This document shows positions 63,941 to 64,000 of a DNA stretch of 64,000 nt, piece by piece (within the stretch, counting starts at the first letter, position 1; every line of letters starts with the position of its first letter). Under the pieces are notes generated by a model that saw only the letters and a list, made by a program, of their open reading frames with translations, did no database searches and was not told the DNA's origin. This stretch comes from Nigrospora sphaerica (taxonomy: Eukaryota > Ascomycota > Sordariomycetes > Amphisphaeriales > Apiosporaceae), in assembly GCA_018287875.1 (NCBI GenBank), contig JAGVVL010000014.1:37290-101289 (forward strand), written 5' to 3'. A program made the translations under genes and the position numbers.

Positions 63941-64000
63941 TATTACGGCATAGGTATATAGGTACAAGGGCATGGGAACGCATAGACGACTTACCGCCGC
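63941..64000 (+). repeat. 3' LTR of the third chromovirus, cut by the window edge
   Basis: The 60 bp match 56821-56880 at 54 positions. The terminal TG is mutated to TA. Confidence 0.85.

Larger units (their letters stand above)
56821..64000 (+). mobile_element. Third chromovirus, RIPped, running off the right edge
   Basis: The 5' LTR starts at 56821 (TGTTACGGCATGGG) and the 3' LTR at 63941 (TATTACGGCATAGG). The 60 visible bp of the 3' LTR differ from the 5' copy at six sites, four of them C-to-T or G-to-A. Gag starts at about 57190. The RT box YLDDIVIFS is at 59971-59997, the H2C2 region at 61120-61270 and the chromodomain at 63601-63770. A second pogo element sits in the integrase region (61406-63260). 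The polypurine tract AAAGGGGG at 63930-63937 precedes the 3' LTR. Confidence 0.9.

Overview
The window is a stretch of filamentous ascomycete (Pezizomycotina) chromosome rich in accessory and repeat DNA. Support comes from short spliceosomal introns (about 45-90 nt, GTRNGY donors, CTRAC-like branch sites), fungus-restricted families (HET, RTA1-like, PNP/UDP domain of fungal NLR proteins, fungal PD-(D/E)XK-like, DUF3500), fungal transposons (chromoviruses, a Tad-like LINE, pogo/Fot elements) and AT-rich blocks full of C-to-T/G-to-A nonsense changes, the signature of repeat-induced point mutation (RIP). I see no rRNA, tRNA, CRISPR array or operon.

Layout. 1-228: flank. 229-9631: GC-rich, un-RIPped Ty3/gypsy chromovirus read on the minus strand, with identical 233-bp LTRs. 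Between pol and its 3' LTR it carries an opposite-strand, intron-containing gene (933-3979), the most unusual object here. 9632-12.4 kb: AT-rich remnants and one weak small-gene candidate. 12.45-17.7 kb: a fungal-specific gene family member cut by an internal inversion (12978-15209) and joined downstream to a PNP/UDP nucleoside-phosphorylase domain. 18.2-24.4 kb: GH3 beta-glucosidase relic, intact DUF3500 gene, broken fumarylacetoacetate-hydrolase gene, small unknown gene, and a five-exon FAD monooxygenase.

25.9-39.93 kb: a heavily RIPped gypsy relic on the plus strand that served as a landing pad for a second chromovirus (26316-32206, TSD GCCGT), a solo LTR of that family (33995-34321, TSD ATAAA), an unrelated solo LTR (34675-35239, TSD GGAAG), a 5'-truncated LINE (35632-37705, 13-bp TSD) and a 300-bp insertion (38667-38966, TSD AATAA). 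39.93-55.6 kb: RTA1-like tail, an intact secreted three-module Cys-repeat protein, two secreted beta-propeller genes, a HET pseudogene and a PD-(D/E)XK-like gene. 55.6-64 kb: a three-layer nest, pogo transposon > chromovirus > second pogo transposon with perfect 46-bp TIRs.

Most frame breaks in otherwise well-preserved genes are single-base losses, often at homopolymers, and they occur even inside the element with identical LTRs. Some apparent pseudogenes may therefore be consensus errors. The host genes do not form one clear pathway: they are a mix of secreted proteins, allorecognition/NLR-type families and small-molecule oxidation genes, typical of a fast-evolving accessory region.
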